NCBI GenBank assembly: GCA_947626225.1
Contig: CANQRH010000003.1
Span: 223,363 to 287,362 of the forward strand
Direction of reading: 5' to 3'
Length of the DNA: 64,000 nucleotides
Origin: Candidatus Gastranaerophilales bacterium
GTDB lineage: Bacteria > Cyanobacteriota > Vampirovibrionia > Gastranaerophilales > Gastranaerophilaceae
Made by a program: the position numbers and the translations under genes. The notes below the pieces were generated by a model, which saw only the letters and a list, made by a program, of their open reading frames with translations, searched no databases and was not told the DNA's origin. Within the stretch, counting starts at the first letter, position 1. Each line of letters opens with the position of its first letter. Of the stretch, positions 18,238 to 27,755 are shown piece after piece.

Positions 18238-19263
18238 ATGATTAGTACTAAAAAAGATATAGACTGGAGCAGTTTAGGTTTTGGATATGTAAAAACGGAT
18301 TATCGTTATGTTTCAAACTATAAAGACGGAAAATGGGATGAAGGTGTTCTTTCAACGGATGAAACCGTTACATTAAACGAAAGTGCCGGAGTTTTGCAGT
18401 ATGCGCAGACATGTTTTGAGGGATTAAAGGCATACACAACGGCGGACGGGCATGTTGTCTGTTTCAGACCGGATTTAAATGCGGAAAGAATGGCGCAAAG
18501 CAGTGCAAGACTTGAAATGCCGATTTTTCCGAAAGAAAGATTTATCGATGCTGTTGTAAAAACGGTTAAGGCTAATTTGGATTATGTTCCTCCGTACGGA
18601 AGCGGAGCAACCTTGTATTTAAGACCGTATATGTTCGGTTCAAATCCGGTAATCGGAGTTAAGCCCGCAACGGAATTTCAGTTCAGAATTTTTGCAACAC
18701 CCGTAGGCCCGTATTTTAAAGGAGGTGTAAAACCTATATCTTTAAGGGTTCCCGATTTTGACAGGGCGGCACCGAGAGGAACTGGGCATGTGAAGGCGGG
18801 TTTGAACTACGCCATGAGTCTGCATCCGATTGTTGATGCTCATAACCAGGGTTATAACGAAAATATGTATCTCGATTCGGCAACAAGAACAAAAGTTGAA
18901 GAAACGGGCGGCGCAAATATAATTTTTGTAACCAAAGACAACAAAATTGTTACACCGAAATCATCGTCAATTCTGCCTTCTATTACAAGGCGTTCGCTCA
19001 TGTATGTTGCAAAAGAATACCTCGGACTTGAAACCGAAGAAAGAGAAATTCTCTTTGAAGAAATAAAAGATTTTAAAGAATGTGCTCTTTGCGGCACGGC
19101 CGCGGTTCTTTCTCCCGTCGGTAAAGTCGTAAACAAAGATAAAGAAATTGTTTACAGCATGGAGAAAATGGGAGAAATTTCCAAAAAACTTTATGACACT
19201 TTAACGGGCATTCAGATGGGCAGAATAGAAGCTCCCGCAGGATGGATTAAGGTTATTGATTAA
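18238..19263 (+). CDS. ilvE: Branched-chain amino acid aminotransferase
   Basis: Class IV PLP aminotransferase catalysing the last step of Leu, Ile and Val synthesis and the first step of their breakdown. The 341-residue product matches the IlvE II subgroup: QYAQTCFEGLKAY (residues 54-66), TLYLRPYMFGS, and RGTGHVKAGLNYA with the PLP-binding lysine at 186. EETGGANIIFV and SSSILPSITRRS also fit. A strong GCGGAGG site precedes the ATG. It stands alone, with no ilv or leu genes near it. Confidence 0.94.
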   Translation: MISTKKDIDWSSLGFGYVKTDYRYVSNYKDGKWDEGVLSTDETVTLNESAGVLQYAQTCFEGLKAYTTADGHVVCFRPDLNAERMAQSSARLEMPIFPKERFIDAVVKTVKANLDYVPPYGSGATLYLRPYMFGSNPVIGVKPATEFQFRIFATPVGPYFKGGVKPISLRVPDFDRAAPRGTGHVKAGLNYAMSLHPIVDAHNQGYNENMYLDSATRTKVEETGGANIIFVTKDNKIVTPKSSSILPSITRRSLMYVAKEYLGLETEEREILFEEIKDFKECALCGTAAVLSPVGKVVNKDKEIVYSMEKMGEISKKLYDTLTGIQMGRIEAPAGWIKVID

Positions 19264-19298
19264 TCGGTCTCGGGTATACTTGCCCGACAACAATCTGA

Positions 19299-19589
19299 TT
19301 AGCGGAACAATTTTTTCACTTTCGGAAAGCACAGAGCCAATACACAAGCTCCTAAAACCGCAAAGACGGATTTGGGTGTCTTGCGTTCATTTAGTTTTTT
19401 ACTTTTTTTAACCGAGTGGTAAATGTCATGTTCCAGCCTGTTAAAATTTCTTGAAGCCTGTTCATCCGAGTAAAGAACGGGTTTATAAAATCTATCCGGC
19501 GGAATTAGTATACCAACGTTCAAAGACGGGTTTTTCATATTGCTGTTCACTACACTTTCCATAATTCTGTTAAAACAAAACGCATTCAA
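19299..19589 (-). CDS. Unknown protein with a C-terminal membrane anchor
   Basis: A 96-residue frame with a C-terminal hydrophobic segment ([22 protein letters not shown], written here as residues 74-95) followed by a basic end, as in tail-anchored proteins. The middle has a charged, possibly helical stretch ([20 protein letters not shown]). Neither Met1 nor Met10 (19562) has a clear ribosome site, so the start is unsure. It is divergent from the rubredoxin operon. No family is recognised. Confidence 0.5.
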   Translation of the reverse strand: MNAFCFNRIMESVVNSNMKNPSLNVGILIPPDRFYKPVLYSDEQASRNFNRLEHDIYHSVKKSKKLNERKTPKSVFAVLGACVLALCFPKVKKLFR

Positions 19590-19626
19590 AAATTGCCTGT
19601 ATGTTTATTTATATTAAGCTGTGCTA

Positions 19627-19656
19627 TTGACAATGATTTGGCGGATGGCTTACAAT
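19627..19656 (+). promoter_or_regulatory. Near-consensus promoter of the rubredoxin operon
   Basis: Perfect -35 TTGACA at 19627-19632, 18-base spacer, and -10 TACAAT at 19651-19656, followed by an AAGGAG ribosome site at about 19665. This is the best consensus promoter in the window. It suggests strong constitutive expression of the oxygen-defence genes. Confidence 0.8.
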
Positions 19657-19676
19657 ATAAGGTGAAGGAGAGAATT

Positions 19677-19808
19677 ATGGAAAAATATGTATGCAGTGTT
19701 TGCGGTTACGTTTATGAACCCGTTGACGGAGTAAAATTCGAAGATTTGCCTGATGATTATGTATGTCCTTTGTGCGGAGTAGGCAAAGATATGTTTGAAA
19801 AAGAATAG
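19677..19808 (+). CDS. Rubredoxin
   Basis: A 43-residue one-iron electron carrier. I start it at the ATG at 19677, which follows AAGGAGAG; an in-frame upstream extension to 19593 runs through the promoter and is not coding. Both Cys knuckles are present: [10 protein letters not shown] at the N-terminus and [11 protein letters not shown] near the end. It is slightly shorter than the usual 52 residues. It is first in an operon with rubrerythrin and flavodiiron protein, and probably delivers electrons to both. Confidence 0.93.
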   Translation: MEKYVCSVCGYVYEPVDGVKFEDLPDDYVCPLCGVGKDMFEKE

Positions 19809-19816
19809 GAGATTTT

Positions 19817-20377
19817 ATGGCTGATAATATAAAAGGTTCTGAAACGGAACAAAACCTTTTAAAAGTCTTTGCAATTGAATCACAGCTTAGAAATAAGTTT
19901 GATTTTTATGCACGTATAGCTGAAATTGAAGGGTTTGATTATATAAAAAAGTTTTTTGATAAAACATCACTTTCTCAAAGAGAACATGCAAAATTGTGGC
20001 ATAAATGGCTAAATTTCGGCAAAGCCGAACACACTGCCGATGTTCTTGAAGATGTTGTAAAAGGCAAATATTCAGGCCTTGGCAAATATTACGATATGTG
20101 TGCTCAAAAAGCTCAGGAAGAAGGTTTTCAACATATCGCAGACCTTTTCAGACATATAAGTGAAGTTGAAAAATCTAATCAGGCTATGTTTAAAAAACTT
20201 CTTGCAAGTGTTAAAGATGACCATATTCAGCCTGATAAAGACGGAAACTACAGATGGGAATGCTCGGTATGCGGGGCTTATTTCGACCAGAAAGAAATAC
20301 CCGATCACTGCCCGTTGTGCCTGAATGAAGATATATTCTTCTTTAAAAGACCTTTTGATGAAACAGGAGAAAATTAA
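19817..20377 (+). CDS. Rubrerythrin
   Basis: A 186-residue peroxide reductase of anaerobes. The N-terminal four-helix ferritin-like domain supplies the di-iron site ligands (FAIESQLRNKFDFYARIAE, SQREHAKLWHKW, and HISEVEKSNQAMF). The C-terminal rubredoxin-like domain has WECSVCGAYF and DHCPLCLN for one iron. It reduces hydrogen peroxide using electrons from rubredoxin. It begins 8 bases after the rubredoxin stop with AGGAG between them, and its stop overlaps the next ATG (TAATG). Confidence 0.93.
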   Translation: MADNIKGSETEQNLLKVFAIESQLRNKFDFYARIAEIEGFDYIKKFFDKTSLSQREHAKLWHKWLNFGKAEHTADVLEDVVKGKYSGLGKYYDMCAQKAQEEGFQHIADLFRHISEVEKSNQAMFKKLLASVKDDHIQPDKDGNYRWECSVCGAYFDQKEIPDHCPLCLNEDIFFFKRPFDETGEN

Positions 20378-21555
20378 TGAAAGAAATTAAAAATAATATA
20401 TATTATTGCGGTTTGAACGATTGCGACAGAAAAATATTTGATGAATTAATACCGCTTGAACACGGTACAAGCTACAATTCATATCTGGTTAAGGGTTGTG
20501 CGAAAATCGCCGTTATTGATACAATGTATCCGCCTATGACATCTCAATATTTACAAAATTTAGATGCGGACGGCGTTACAAAAGTTGATTATATAATTGC
20601 AAACCACGGTGAACAGGATCACTCGGGTTCCATTTCCGCATTATTGGAAAAATATCCCGATGCCGTTGTGCTGACAAATTCCAAAGTCGCATCAAATATT
20701 AAATCAATGCTTCATGTTCCCGAAAACAAAATCAGAGAGGTCGTTGACGGTGAAGAAATTTCCCTGGGCGATAAAACCTTAAAATTTATTTTTGCTCCCG
20801 GTGTTCACTGGCCTGATACAATGTTTACATATATAAAAGAGGATAATGTAATATTTACTTGCGACTTTTTAGGTGCACATTATACTTTTGAAAATTTGTT
20901 TGCTGTTGAATCGGAAGAACTTGAAAAAAGTGCAAAGAGATATTATGCGGAAATTATGATGCCTTTTAGAATTATGTGCAAAAAATATACCGCTATGATA
21001 AAAGGTATGAATGTTGACATGATTATGCCAAGCCACGGCCCTATTCATAACAAACCCGAATATATTCTTAATTTGTATGAAAAATGGACTTCGGATAAGC
21101 CGGAAAACCTTGTTGTAATGCCTTATGTATCTATGTACAACAGTACAAAAGAAATGATTGATTATTTATCCGAAAAACTTGAACAAAAAGGCATAAAAAC
21201 TTTCAAATTTGATATTGTAAAAGATGATTTGGGCGATTTGGCAATGGCTCTTGTTGACAGCGCAACGATAGTTCTCGGAACATCAATGGTGCTTGCTAAC
21301 GCTCATCCTGCTGCCGTAAATATTGCTTATCTTGCTTCTGTTCTCAGACCTAAAGCAAAATTCGGTGCATTGATAGGTTCGTACGGCTGGGGCGGTAATC
21401 TTTTCGGGCTTATCGGCGAATTGTTAAAGCCTTTAAATCTGGATGTTATTGAACCTTTAACGGTCAAAGGCAAACCGAGTGCTGTTGAGTTTGACAGACT
21501 TGATGATATTGCCGTAAGTATCTTTGAAAAACATAAATCGTCAGGTCTTTTATAA
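20377..21555 (+). CDS. Class A flavodiiron protein (oxygen or nitric oxide reductase)
   Basis: A 392-residue protein with an N-terminal metallo-beta-lactamase-like di-iron domain, including NHGEQDHSG (ligands H77, E79, D81, H82), GVHWPDT and CDFLGAHY, and PSHGP. A C-terminal flavodoxin domain starts near residue 245 (VVMPYVSMYNSTKEM). Such enzymes reduce O2 to water or NO to N2O. No fused rubredoxin domain is present, consistent with rubredoxin being a separate gene upstream. The 3' end overlaps the convergent purine nucleoside phosphorylase gene by 6 bases. Confidence 0.94.
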   Translation: MKEIKNNIYYCGLNDCDRKIFDELIPLEHGTSYNSYLVKGCAKIAVIDTMYPPMTSQYLQNLDADGVTKVDYIIANHGEQDHSGSISALLEKYPDAVVLTNSKVASNIKSMLHVPENKIREVVDGEEISLGDKTLKFIFAPGVHWPDTMFTYIKEDNVIFTCDFLGAHYTFENLFAVESEELEKSAKRYYAEIMMPFRIMCKKYTAMIKGMNVDMIMPSHGPIHNKPEYILNLYEKWTSDKPENLVVMPYVSMYNSTKEMIDYLSEKLEQKGIKTFKFDIVKDDLGDLAMALVDSATIVLGTSMVLANAHPAAVNIAYLASVLRPKAKFGALIGSYGWGGNLFGLIGELLKPLNLDVIEPLTVKGKPSAVEFDRLDDIAVSIFEKHKSSGLL

Positions 21556-22350
21556 ATTTTTCAGGATTTCCAGAATAAGATTTTTGAATTTTGTTTTGGC
21601 AATGTTTGCATTTACAATAACTTCTTCGTGCGAAAGTTTTTCGCCCGAAGAAGAACTTGCGGAGTTTGTAATACAGCTGATGCCTAAAACATCCATTCCG
21701 CAGTAATTTGCAACTATTGCTTCGGGTACTGTTGACATCCCTACGGCATCTGCACCAAGCTTTCTAATCATTGAGATTTCCGCCGGAGTTTCATAAGACG
21801 GGCCGGAATTTGCCCAATAAACACCTTTTTGAATGTCTGCTCCTATTTTTTCGGAGCATTCCTGAGCCATATTTATAAGATGTTTTTTATAAACTTCGCT
21901 CATATCGGGAAATCTTTCGCCCATAGTGTCGTCATTTTCCCCGATAAGCGGGTTTGAGCCCATAAAATTAATATGGTCGGTAATTATCATTAAATCTGCG
22001 GGCCTGAAACTTTCATTTACGGCACCTGCGGCATTTGTAAGGATAAGGGTTTTAACTCCCAGTGCTTTAAGAACTTTTACGGGGAAAGTTATATCCTTCA
22101 TTGAATGCCCTTCGTAAAAGTGGTTTCTCCCCTGCATCATTACAACTTTTTTACCGTTAATTTGAGCAAAAACAAGTCTGCCCTTGTGTCCTTTTACGGT
22201 TGATTTTGAAAAATTCGGAATGTCACTGTAGGACAGAGCATAACTGCAATATTCATCCGCAAGTTCACCAAGTCCCGAACCCAGTATTATTCCGATTTCA
22301 GGTTCAAAACAGTTTGTATGCTCCTTTATGTATTCTGCGGTTTTTTCCAT
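21550..22350 (-). CDS. punA: Purine nucleoside phosphorylase (PunA/PNP-I type)
   Basis: Cleaves purine (deoxy)nucleosides with phosphate to give the base and (deoxy)ribose 1-phosphate. The 266-residue product matches the trimeric PNP family: IGIILGSGLGELAD, KGHKGRLVFAQINGK, VMMQGRNHFYEG, TNAAGAVNESFRP, and GMSTVPEAIVANYCGMDVLG. It follows the rpoZ-like gene by 10 bases on the same strand. No clear Shine-Dalgarno is seen before the ATG. Its 3' end overlaps the flavodiiron gene. Confidence 0.93.
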   Translation of the reverse strand: MEKTAEYIKEHTNCFEPEIGIILGSGLGELADEYCSYALSYSDIPNFSKSTVKGHKGRLVFAQINGKKVVMMQGRNHFYEGHSMKDITFPVKVLKALGVKTLILTNAAGAVNESFRPADLMIITDHINFMGSNPLIGENDDTMGERFPDMSEVYKKHLINMAQECSEKIGADIQKGVYWANSGPSYETPAEISMIRKLGADAVGMSTVPEAIVANYCGMDVLGISCITNSASSSSGEKLSHEEVIVNANIAKTKFKNLILEILKNL

Positions 22351-22360
22351 GAGGATACAA

Positions 22361-22600
22361 TTAACCTACTAATCTGTCATCGTCAGCTTCAGCGGCTTTA
22401 ACCATAATAGCGTGTTCCACGGGATTTTCTTTTTTGTATGAAGTATCAAAGTTTTCTTCAAAACTAAAATCATCCTGAGCTTTTTTAGCCTGATTTTCGT
22501 CAACAAGTTTTTTAGCCAGTTCCGCAATTTCGTAAACAAGCTGATATCTGTTATCAGTGTTATCGTTTAAATCCCATGCGACTCTTATAATCTGATCCAT
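22361..22600 (-). CDS. rpoZ: Probable RNA polymerase omega subunit
   Basis: A 79-residue acidic protein. Residues 17-34 (NRYQLVYEIAELAKKLVD) match the omega N-terminal helix pattern NRY-x-L-V-xx-(A/I)-A-xx-A. NPVEHAIM aligns with the conserved KPVxxAI segment, and the C-terminal ADDDRLVG resembles the end of cyanobacterial omega. Omega promotes assembly of the beta' subunit. The identification is by pattern, since the sequence is divergent. AAGGAAA precedes the ATG and a TATAAT lies upstream, in a spacer shared with the divergent MCE gene. Confidence 0.6.
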   Translation of the reverse strand: MDQIIRVAWDLNDNTDNRYQLVYEIAELAKKLVDENQAKKAQDDFSFEENFDTSYKKENPVEHAIMVKAAEADDDRLVG

Positions 22601-22675
22601 AAATTTTTCCTTTTTTTCTCGTTTGTATTTTTATATTATAATACACAAAAAAATTTAGCAAGCGGTAAAAATTTG

Positions 22676-22684
22676 TGTTATAAT
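22676..22684 (+). promoter_or_regulatory. Extended -10 element, leaderless MCE gene
   Basis: TGT-TATAAT at 22676-22684 is followed by six bases (CGGGTT) and the ATG at 22691. The same CGGGTTATG string follows TATAAT at the GT9 gene (39518). No Shine-Dalgarno is present. Confidence 0.6.
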
Positions 22685-22690
22685 CGGGTT

Positions 22691-23302
22691 ATGAAAAACA
22701 CCGCGGATTTAAAGAAATATATGTGGGCGGAGCTTGCCGTATGGCTTTTAATTTTGTTTGTTACCGCAGCGGGAATAAAGTTTTACAAATATCAAAAGCA
22801 TAAAGAACTTACGACTTATCAAATATTTATGCCTGATGTGGACGGAGTTATAAAAGGTTCTCCGGTTAGATATATGGGTGTTCAAATCGGTTATGTGGAA
22901 AAGGTAAAGATACTGACGGATACAGTGTATTTAAAACTTGTTATTACCGATAAAAATATTGTTTTGCCCAAAGGAGTAATCGCAACGGTTGAATTTAACG
23001 GAATGGGCGGTTCAAAATCTCTGGAAATGTATCCGCCGACACAGGAGAGTAAAGCTTCCCGTAATATTATTGCGGTTCAACAGCCAAAACGTCTTAGTGC
23101 CGCTTTGGGCTTGCTTAACGATATGTTTGACAAAATAGATTCAATAATGGTCAAAATATCGTATTTTTCAAAGGAAACCGGTGTTACAGATAAAGCTAAC
23201 AGTATTGAACTTACCGGAATACAAAAAAATGTAAATATGTTGGATGATTGTCTGAAAAATTTTGATAAAGGAGAAAAAAATGGACAACGTGAGAGTAATT
23301 AA
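22691..23302 (+). CDS. MCE (MlaD-like) domain protein
   Basis: A 203-residue protein with an N-terminal membrane anchor (AELAVWLLILFVTAAGIKF) and one MCE domain (about residues 36-125: MPDVDGVIKGSPVRYMGVQI, VEFNGMGGSKSLEMYPP). In diderms MlaD-type proteins form hexameric rings that carry lipids between membranes with an MlaE/MlaF ABC transporter. No mlaE or mlaF is adjacent. I start at 22691, since an upstream in-frame ATG at 22673 lies within the -10 region. The 3' end overlaps upp by 23 bases. Confidence 0.85.
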   Translation: MKNTADLKKYMWAELAVWLLILFVTAAGIKFYKYQKHKELTTYQIFMPDVDGVIKGSPVRYMGVQIGYVEKVKILTDTVYLKLVITDKNIVLPKGVIATVEFNGMGGSKSLEMYPPTQESKASRNIIAVQQPKRLSAALGLLNDMFDKIDSIMVKISYFSKETGVTDKANSIELTGIQKNVNMLDDCLKNFDKGEKNGQRESN

Positions 23303-23924
23303 AAATCCAGTGGTATACTTAAATTTGTGCGTTATGCGCGACAAAAATACCGACAGTCAGGGGGTAAGAATTGCGGCAAGAAAAATTACAAGATGTCTTT
23401 TATACGAAGCGGCTAAAAATCTTCCTCTTGTTGATACCGAAATTACAACACCTTTAACAACTTTTACCGCAAAAACCGTTGATCCGGATATCAATCTTAT
23501 TATTTCTCCAATCTTGCGTGCAGGGCTGATTTTTACGGACGAAGCAATAGATATTCTTCCTCAGGCTACTATACGCCATATCGGTATGTACAGAGATGAA
23601 AAAACTTTAAAACCCGTCTGGTATTACAATAAAGTGCCGATGGAAGCTCCTAACCCCGAGAAATTTTACATATATATTACCGATCCTATGCTTGCGACCG
23701 GTAATTCTCTTATAGAAGCAATTAAACTCTATGCGGATAAAGGGATTCCTATTGATAACATAAAGGTAATATGCATGATTGCCGCTCCGCAGGGGATTGA
23801 AAATATTCACAAACATTACCCCGATATAGAAATTATAACGGCAGCAATCGACAGTCATTTGAATGAAAAAGGCTACATAGTGCCGGGTATGGGTGATGCC
23901 GGCGACAGAATTTTCAATACCTGA
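23280..23924 (+). CDS. upp: Uracil phosphoribosyltransferase
   Basis: Salvage enzyme converting uracil and PRPP to UMP. The 214-residue product begins MDNVRVIKNPVVYLNLCVMR after an AAAGGAG site that lies inside the MCE gene. Family motifs include ISPILRAGLIFTDEA, MYRDEKTLKPVWYYNK, the PRPP loop YITDPMLATGNSLIEA, and the C-terminal IVPGMGDAGDRIF. It is translationally coupled to the MCE gene by a 23-base overlap, which is unusual for an unrelated pathway. Confidence 0.95.
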   Translation: MDNVRVIKNPVVYLNLCVMRDKNTDSQGVRIAARKITRCLLYEAAKNLPLVDTEITTPLTTFTAKTVDPDINLIISPILRAGLIFTDEAIDILPQATIRHIGMYRDEKTLKPVWYYNKVPMEAPNPEKFYIYITDPMLATGNSLIEAIKLYADKGIPIDNIKVICMIAAPQGIENIHKHYPDIEIITAAIDSHLNEKGYIVPGMGDAGDRIFNT

Positions 23925-23944
23925 TTTGAAAAATATTTTGTTCC

Positions 23945-23953
23945 TGATATAAT
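23945..23953 (+). promoter_or_regulatory. Extended -10 element, leaderless prfA
   Basis: TGA-TATAAT at 23945-23953 followed by CAGGGT and the prfA ATG at 23960. The gap is six bases, the same arrangement as the MCE and GT9 genes. Confidence 0.6.
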
Positions 23954-23959
23954 CAGGGT

Positions 23960-25042
23960 ATGAAAGATATGCTAGACAAAATTCTTCAGATTGAGAAGAA
24001 ATATAACGAACTCGGTGTAACGCTGTCAGATCCGGCTGTTATTCAGGATTATAATAAATTCAGAGATTTATCCAAACAAAGAAAGTCAATGGAAGAAACC
24101 GTTGAACTTTATTATGCTTGGAAAAAAGCCGTTGATGCAATCGAAGAAGCAAAAGAGCTTATCCACAGTGAATCCGATGAAGAAATGAAATCATTTTTGA
24201 AATCTGAAATGGCGGAAAATGAAGCAAAACTTCCCGAATATGAAGAAAGAATGAAAGTCCTTCTTCTTCCTCGTGATCCGATGGATGACAAAGACATTAT
24301 GCTTGAAATCAGAGGCGGAGCCGGCGGTGATGAAGCCAATATATTTGCGGGTGACCTTGCCCGTATGTATATGAGATATGCCGACAAACAAGGCTGGCAG
24401 ACTCAAGTTTTGAGTAAAACCGAATGCGAAGCCGGCGGTGTGTCAGAAATTATAATTTCAATGAAAGGCGACAGCATTTATTCAAAACTGAAATACGAAT
24501 CCGGAGTTCACAGGGTTCAAAGAGTTCCCGCAACCGAATCTCAAGGCAGAGTTCACACATCTACAGCCACGGTTGCAGTTATGCCCGAAGTTGATGATGT
24601 GGAAGTGGAACTGAATATGAACGATGTGGAAATTACAACAGCACGTTCAGGCGGTGCGGGCGGTCAAAATGTCAATAAAGTTGAAACCGCGGCAAGAGTG
24701 TTTCACAAACCTACCGGTATTATGATTTTCTGTACGGAAGAACGTTCTCAGCTTCAGAACAAAGAACGTGCACTTCAAATTTTGAAGGCAAAACTTTATG
24801 ATATGGAAGTTCAAAAACAAATGCAGGAGATTACCGATTTGCGCCGTTCGCAGGTCGGCACGGGTGACAGAAGCGAAAGAATAAGAACTTATAATTTCCC
24901 GCAGGGCAGGTTGACGGATCACAGAATAAACCGTAACCTGAATGTTAATACCGTAATTGAAGGTGATTTGGACGAACTTATTAATCTGCTGATTGAACAT
25001 GATCAGAAATTAAAACTGGAAAAACTTGCTGAGGTGAATTAG
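23960..25042 (+). CDS. prfA: Peptide chain release factor 1
   Basis: Class I release factor for UAA and UAG. The 360-residue protein has the universally conserved GGQ at 234-236 ([15 protein letters not shown]) for peptidyl-tRNA hydrolysis. The codon-recognition tripeptide is Pro-Ala-Thr at 190-192, the PxT form of RF1 rather than the SPF form of RF2. The usual neighbour hemK/prmC is absent. The stop overlaps the GTG start of ylxR (TAGTG). Confidence 0.97.
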   Translation: MKDMLDKILQIEKKYNELGVTLSDPAVIQDYNKFRDLSKQRKSMEETVELYYAWKKAVDAIEEAKELIHSESDEEMKSFLKSEMAENEAKLPEYEERMKVLLLPRDPMDDKDIMLEIRGGAGGDEANIFAGDLARMYMRYADKQGWQTQVLSKTECEAGGVSEIIISMKGDSIYSKLKYESGVHRVQRVPATESQGRVHTSTATVAVMPEVDDVEVELNMNDVEITTARSGGAGGQNVNKVETAARVFHKPTGIMIFCTEERSQLQNKERALQILKAKLYDMEVQKQMQEITDLRRSQVGTGDRSERIRTYNFPQGRLTDHRINRNLNVNTVIEGDLDELINLLIEHDQKLKLEKLAEVN

Positions 25043-25287
25043 TGGTTGACAGAAAATGTGCCGGATGCGGAAATATAAAAAACAGGGACGAATTAATAAA
25101 AATTACAAGGCAAAATCCGCATGGTAACATAGTTATCAACCCTAACAGTAAAATATTTGGCAGATCCGTATATCTTTGTTATAATCATGCTTGTATAGAG
25201 AACGCTTTCAAAAAAAATAAAATCTCAAAAATACTGAAAGCCTCTGTACCGGACGACTTGAAAGGAAAATTACTAAATGAGTTTTGA
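25042..25287 (+). CDS. ylxR: YlxR family RNA/DNA-binding protein
   Basis: An 81-residue protein with a GTG start overlapping the prfA stop. It has the YlxR pattern RKCAGCGNIKNRDELIKI, followed by GRSVYLCYNHACIENAFKKNKI. YlxR lies between nusA and infB in many bacteria, and some members bind RNase P or act as nucleoid-associated regulators. Here nusA is absent and prfA takes its place. It overlaps infB by 11 bases. Confidence 0.9.
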   Translation: MVDRKCAGCGNIKNRDELIKITRQNPHGNIVINPNSKIFGRSVYLCYNHACIENAFKKNKISKILKASVPDDLKGKLLNEF

Positions 25288-27745
25288 AACTATCAGAATA
25301 AATGAATTGGCAAAACAAATGGGACTTACCAGCAAAGAAGTCCTTGAAAAGTTTGCGAGTATTTCTGTTACGGGAAAAACTCATTCAAGTACCGTTACCA
25401 TGGAGCAGGTAAAAAAATTAAAAGATTTTATAGCGGCGGGAGAAGTTAAAGAACCCAAAAAACCTAAAGCTTTCGTTGTCAAAAAAGCAAAAAATTCCGA
25501 GCCTCCTGTTGTTGAAGAAATTAAAAAAGAAGTAAAAAAAGAAGAACCTAAAAAGGTCAGCACTCCGAAAGTCGAAGTTGTTAAACCAAAACAGCAGAGC
25601 CGGCTTGAAATTGTAAGACGCGCTCCTCAAAGGCCCGCTGAAGGCAGAAAACCGTTTGAAAGACCTCAGCGTCCCGAAAAACGCGGAGAAAGGCCGCCAA
25701 GACCTGAAAGACCGGATAAACCGGAAGGTAAAAAACCTTTTGAAAGACCGTCCGGAGAGAGAAAACCCATTCAAAGAACGATTATATCTCAGGATATTTA
25801 CGAAAATCGCGGGCATGGTAAGAAACGCTCCGATAACAAGAAAAAAGGCAAAGACTTTAATTCCAAAAAAGAAGAACAGGAAAGAATTTCTTTAGAAAAA
25901 GCAGCTGCACAAAAGCATAAAAAACGTACGCATAAGGAAGAAGAAACCGAAAAAGTTACGCAAATTGTTGTAAACAGAGCGATGACAATAAGCGAGCTTT
26001 CCGAAAAAATTCAAAAAACACCTGCGGAAATAGTTAAGTTTTTGATGCTTAACGGCGTAATGGCAACAGTAAATCAGCTTATTGACATTGACGTAATCAA
26101 AAAGATTTGTGCGGAATATGAGCTTGAAGTCCTTGATGAGGATTTGGAAGCTTATATGGAAGAAGAACTTGAAAAAGAAGAAAAAGTTAAAAAGCTTACC
26201 GAAGTTGATAAAAAATTACTCAAAAAACGTGCACCGGTTGTTAGTATTATGGGGCACGTAGACCACGGTAAGACAACGCTTTTGGACAGTATCAGGGCTT
26301 CAAAACATAAAATTGTAGCAACCGAGGTCGGCGGTATCACCCAGTCAATCGGTGCTTATACCGTATTTTTGGATAATGCGGAAGAAAAGAAAATTGTATT
26401 TGTTGATACTCCGGGGCACGAAGCTTTCACGGAGATGAGAGCGCGCGGTGCAAAGGCAACGGATATTGCAATTTTGGTTGTTGCCGCGGATGACGGTATA
26501 ATGCCTCAAACCATTGAAGCAATAAACCATGCCAAAGCTGCCGAAGTTCCTATTATAGTTGCGGTTAACAAGATAGATAAACCGGGAGCAAATCCTGATA
26601 AAATTTTACAGCAGTTAACCGAACACGGACTTGTACCGGAAGAATGGGGCGGTGATACAATTACCGTTAAAGTTTCCGCTTTGCAGGGAACGGGTATTGA
26701 CGAACTTTTGGAATACATTCTGCTTGTAGCTGATATTCAGGATTTGAAAGCCAATCCGAAAGCCGAAGCATCAGGTGTTGTAATTGAAGCAAATTTGGAT
26801 AAAGGTAAAGGCCCTGTTGCAACGCTTCTTGTTCAGAACGGAACACTCAGAGTAGGTAACTGCCTTGTTGTCGGAACTGCCTGCGGACGTGTAAGAGCTT
26901 TACTGTCCGATGCGGGTGAAAGAATTCAAAAAGCCGAACCGTCCACCCCTGTTGAAATTCTCGGTTTAACCGAAGTTCCTCAGGCAGGTGACTATTTTGA
27001 AGTTGTAAAAAACGAAAAAGAAATGAAAACGATTGTTCAGGAACGCAAGGAAAAAGAACGGAATAAACGTCTTGATGCAATGCTTCCCGCTCATGTCCGC
27101 CGTGAAGCCGCTGCGGGCGATGATGATATTCCGCAGTTAAATCTTATTATCAAGGCAAATACAAACGGTGCTGCGGAAGCTGTTTCACAGGCTATTGCGC
27201 AGCTTGAATCCACGGAAATCAAGACTAAAATCATCCATGTCGGTGTCGGTGATATTTCGGAAGCCGATGTTATGCTTGCTTCCGCATCTAATGCACTGAT
27301 TCTCGGATTTACGGTTAAAGAAGATTCTAACGCTCTTGCGGCTGCCGAAAGAGAAGGCGTTACAATTAAGAAATACGAAATTATTTATCAGATATTGGAA
27401 GACGTTGAAAAAACAATGCTTTCGCTGCTTGAACCCGAAGTTAAAGAGGTTGAACTGGGTAAGGCGGAAGTTCGTCAGGTATTTATAATCGGTAAGACAA
27501 CAAAAATTGCCGGCTGTTATGTCACGGAAGGTAAGATTGTCCGAAGCAAAGATGCAGTGCTTTACCGCAACGGTGAAGAAATCTTCCGCGGTGCAATTGA
27601 TCAGCTTAAACGATTTAAAGATGATGTCAAAGAGGTTGCGCAGGGATTTGAATGCGGTATTTCTTTTGCAAAATGGAATGACATTGAAGTCGGTGATATT
27701 ATTGAAGTATCAACAACGGAAGAAGTTGAGCGCAAAACTCTTTAA
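25277..27745 (+). CDS. infB: Translation initiation factor IF-2
   Basis: GTPase that brings fMet-tRNA to the ribosome. The 822-residue protein has an IF2N domain at the N-terminus ([20 protein letters not shown]), a long basic low-complexity linker (about residues 55-230, rich in Pro, Arg, Glu, Lys), and a second IF2N segment. The G domain follows with [21 protein letters not shown] and [10 protein letters not shown]. The C-terminal domains end with the [16 protein letters not shown] segment. The linker is shorter than in proteobacteria. It ends 10 bases from a convergent gene. Confidence 0.97.
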   Translation: MSFETIRINELAKQMGLTSKEVLEKFASISVTGKTHSSTVTMEQVKKLKDFIAAGEVKEPKKPKAFVVKKAKNSEPPVVEEIKKEVKKEEPKKVSTPKVEVVKPKQQSRLEIVRRAPQRPAEGRKPFERPQRPEKRGERPPRPERPDKPEGKKPFERPSGERKPIQRTIISQDIYENRGHGKKRSDNKKKGKDFNSKKEEQERISLEKAAAQKHKKRTHKEEETEKVTQIVVNRAMTISELSEKIQKTPAEIVKFLMLNGVMATVNQLIDIDVIKKICAEYELEVLDEDLEAYMEEELEKEEKVKKLTEVDKKLLKKRAPVVSIMGHVDHGKTTLLDSIRASKHKIVATEVGGITQSIGAYTVFLDNAEEKKIVFVDTPGHEAFTEMRARGAKATDIAILVVAADDGIMPQTIEAINHAKAAEVPIIVAVNKIDKPGANPDKILQQLTEHGLVPEEWGGDTITVKVSALQGTGIDELLEYILLVADIQDLKANPKAEASGVVIEANLDKGKGPVATLLVQNGTLRVGNCLVVGTACGRVRALLSDAGERIQKAEPSTPVEILGLTEVPQAGDYFEVVKNEKEMKTIVQERKEKERNKRLDAMLPAHVRREAAAGDDDIPQLNLIIKANTNGAAEAVSQAIAQLESTEIKTKIIHVGVGDISEADVMLASASNALILGFTVKEDSNALAAAEREGVTIKKYEIIYQILEDVEKTMLSLLEPEVKEVELGKAEVRQVFIIGKTTKIAGCYVTEGKIVRSKDAVLYRNGEEIFRGAIDQLKRFKDDVKEVAQGFECGISFAKWNDIEVGDIIEVSTTEEVERKTL

Positions 27746-27755
27746 ATTTTAATAA

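Noticed and set aside
19593-19676. N-terminal extension of rubredoxin
   Set aside because: It runs across the TTGACA/TACAAT promoter and the AAGGAG site, so it cannot be translated from that transcript.
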